Positions 63,476 through 64,000 of a stretch of 64,000 nucleotides of DNA are shown here, piece after piece. The translations under genes and the position numbers were made by a program. The notes under the pieces are model-generated. The model did not search any database, was not told where the DNA came from, and was given only the letters and a program-made list of their open reading frames with translations. Within the stretch, counting starts at the first letter, position 1. Every line of letters begins with the position of its first letter. This DNA is from Mucilaginibacter gracilis (lineage in GTDB: Bacteria; Bacteroidota; Bacteroidia; Sphingobacteriales; Sphingobacteriaceae): the NCBI RefSeq assembly GCF_003633615.1, contig NZ_RBKU01000001.1, forward strand, positions 4,650,001-4,714,000, given 5' to 3'.

Positions 63476-64000
63476 ATGACAAATTCAAAATACACTTATC
63501 TCGTATTTGGTGCGACAGGTAGAACCGGCAGACATTTTGTTTCGATCGCGCTTAATGAGGGTCATAAAGTAACAGCCCTGGTCCGTAATCCTGAAAAAGT
63601 TGACACAAAAAACCCTGATTTAAAACTAATCAAGGGCTCTGTACTTGATTACCAGGATTTTGATAAACTTCTTAGCGGCGTGGATTTTGTGATTTGTATG
63701 TTAGGCGACGCTGAATTACAAAAGACAGAAAACGTTAACGCCATATTTGTTGAAAAACTAATTCCGGCAATGCGCCGCAACGGTATAAGGCGTTTGCTTT
63801 ATCAGGCAGGGGGCTTTACCCGGCCTTATAAAAAAAGTTTACCTTTAATGTTTTGGTTGTTAAAACAAACGTTAGTACGATTTGCGGGACTTATTGGACA
63901 ACACCGCGATAATGAAGCGGTAGTCAAATATCTGGTAGAAAACGCAGCCGATATCGAGTGGATGGTACACAGAGCAGGTATAGCTGGCGACGGTAATTCC
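63476..64000 (+). CDS. NAD(P)-binding (NmrA/SDR-a type) protein, partial
   Basis: The first 175 codons of a gene that runs off the window. It starts MTNSKYTYLVFGATGRTGRH, with the GATGRTG cofactor site of atypical SDRs, followed by VTALVRNPEKVDTKNPDLKL and DFVICMLGDAEL. It probably binds NADPH or a flavin and acts as a reductase or redox sensor. It follows AraC paralogue 3 by 352 bases, with its own candidate operator at 63418. Confidence 0.8.
   Translation, partial: MTNSKYTYLVFGATGRTGRHFVSIALNEGHKVTALVRNPEKVDTKNPDLKLIKGSVLDYQDFDKLLSGVDFVICMLGDAELQKTENVNAIFVEKLIPAMRRNGIRRLLYQAGGFTRPYKKSLPLMFWLLKQTLVRFAGLIGQHRDNEAVVKYLVENAADIEWMVHRAGIAGDGNS

Noticed and set aside
1..64000. CRISPR array, rRNA operon or replication origin
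   Set aside because: No regularly spaced repeats of 25-40 bases, no rRNA sequence and no dnaA-box cluster were seen anywhere in the window.

Overview
The window looks like chromosome of a Bacteroidota species, most likely Sphingobacteriaceae (Mucilaginibacter/Pedobacter type). The evidence is two SusC/SusD loci, an ECF sigma/FecR pair, TAnnTTTG-type promoter boxes, AT-rich intergenic DNA with little Shine-Dalgarno signal, and protein families typical of that group. I saw no complete tRNA or rRNA gene and no CRISPR array.

Layout. (1) 0.4-13 kb, plus strand: a polysaccharide utilisation locus with GH2, GH5, SusC, SusD, two surface lipoproteins and a GH128-like lipoprotein, closed by a strong terminator. 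The enzymes suggest a beta-1,3-glucan substrate. (2) 13.2-15.1 kb: a frameshifted IS1595-type element and about 1 kb without a supported gene, then a YiaA/B membrane protein and a helical-repeat protein. (3) 17.4-26.2 kb: a visibly GC-richer block of envelope-directed hydrolases on two divergent arms. It holds two M19-like dipeptidases, a phospholipase C/phosphoesterase, a small membrane protein, an N-acetylmuramoyl-alanine amidase and a patatin phospholipase. A truncated IS1182 transposase follows. (4) 28.1-37.1 kb, minus strand: a tightly overlapping operon built around a MoxR AAA+ ATPase, a vWA plus beta-propeller protein and accessory proteins. This matches the MoxR-vWA-beta-propeller 'bpX' ternary systems proposed to be biological-conflict systems. 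Its largest protein is split by a 9-nt homopolymer. (5) 37.3-46.8 kb, minus strand: a second Sus-type locus with ECF sigma, FecR, STN-SusC, SusD and a zinc metalloprotease lipoprotein. (6) 47-53 kb: an integrase relic, then a roughly 5-kb segment bounded by two near-identical copies of a tRNA 3' end. The segment carries HxlR/SDR/SnoaL genes, a TIR-domain protein and a HigB-HigA-SecB-like toxin-antitoxin-chaperone (TAC) operon with a 20-bp palindromic operator. (7) 53-64 kb: repeated SDR + AraC pairs (three SDRs, three intact AraCs, two AraC fragments), an AbiE-type toxin-antitoxin pair, MazG-like, NTF2-like, Crp-like and EthD genes, and an NAD(P)-binding protein cut by the window end.

The strongest candidates for an undescribed system are three. 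The first is the bpX ternary operon next to the GC-rich hydrolase block. The second is the TAC + TIR cassette between tRNA-end repeats. The third is the serially duplicated SDR/AraC region with a 21-bp-phased direct repeat that looks like an AraC operator. All functions are inferred from the sequence by eye; no database search was run.
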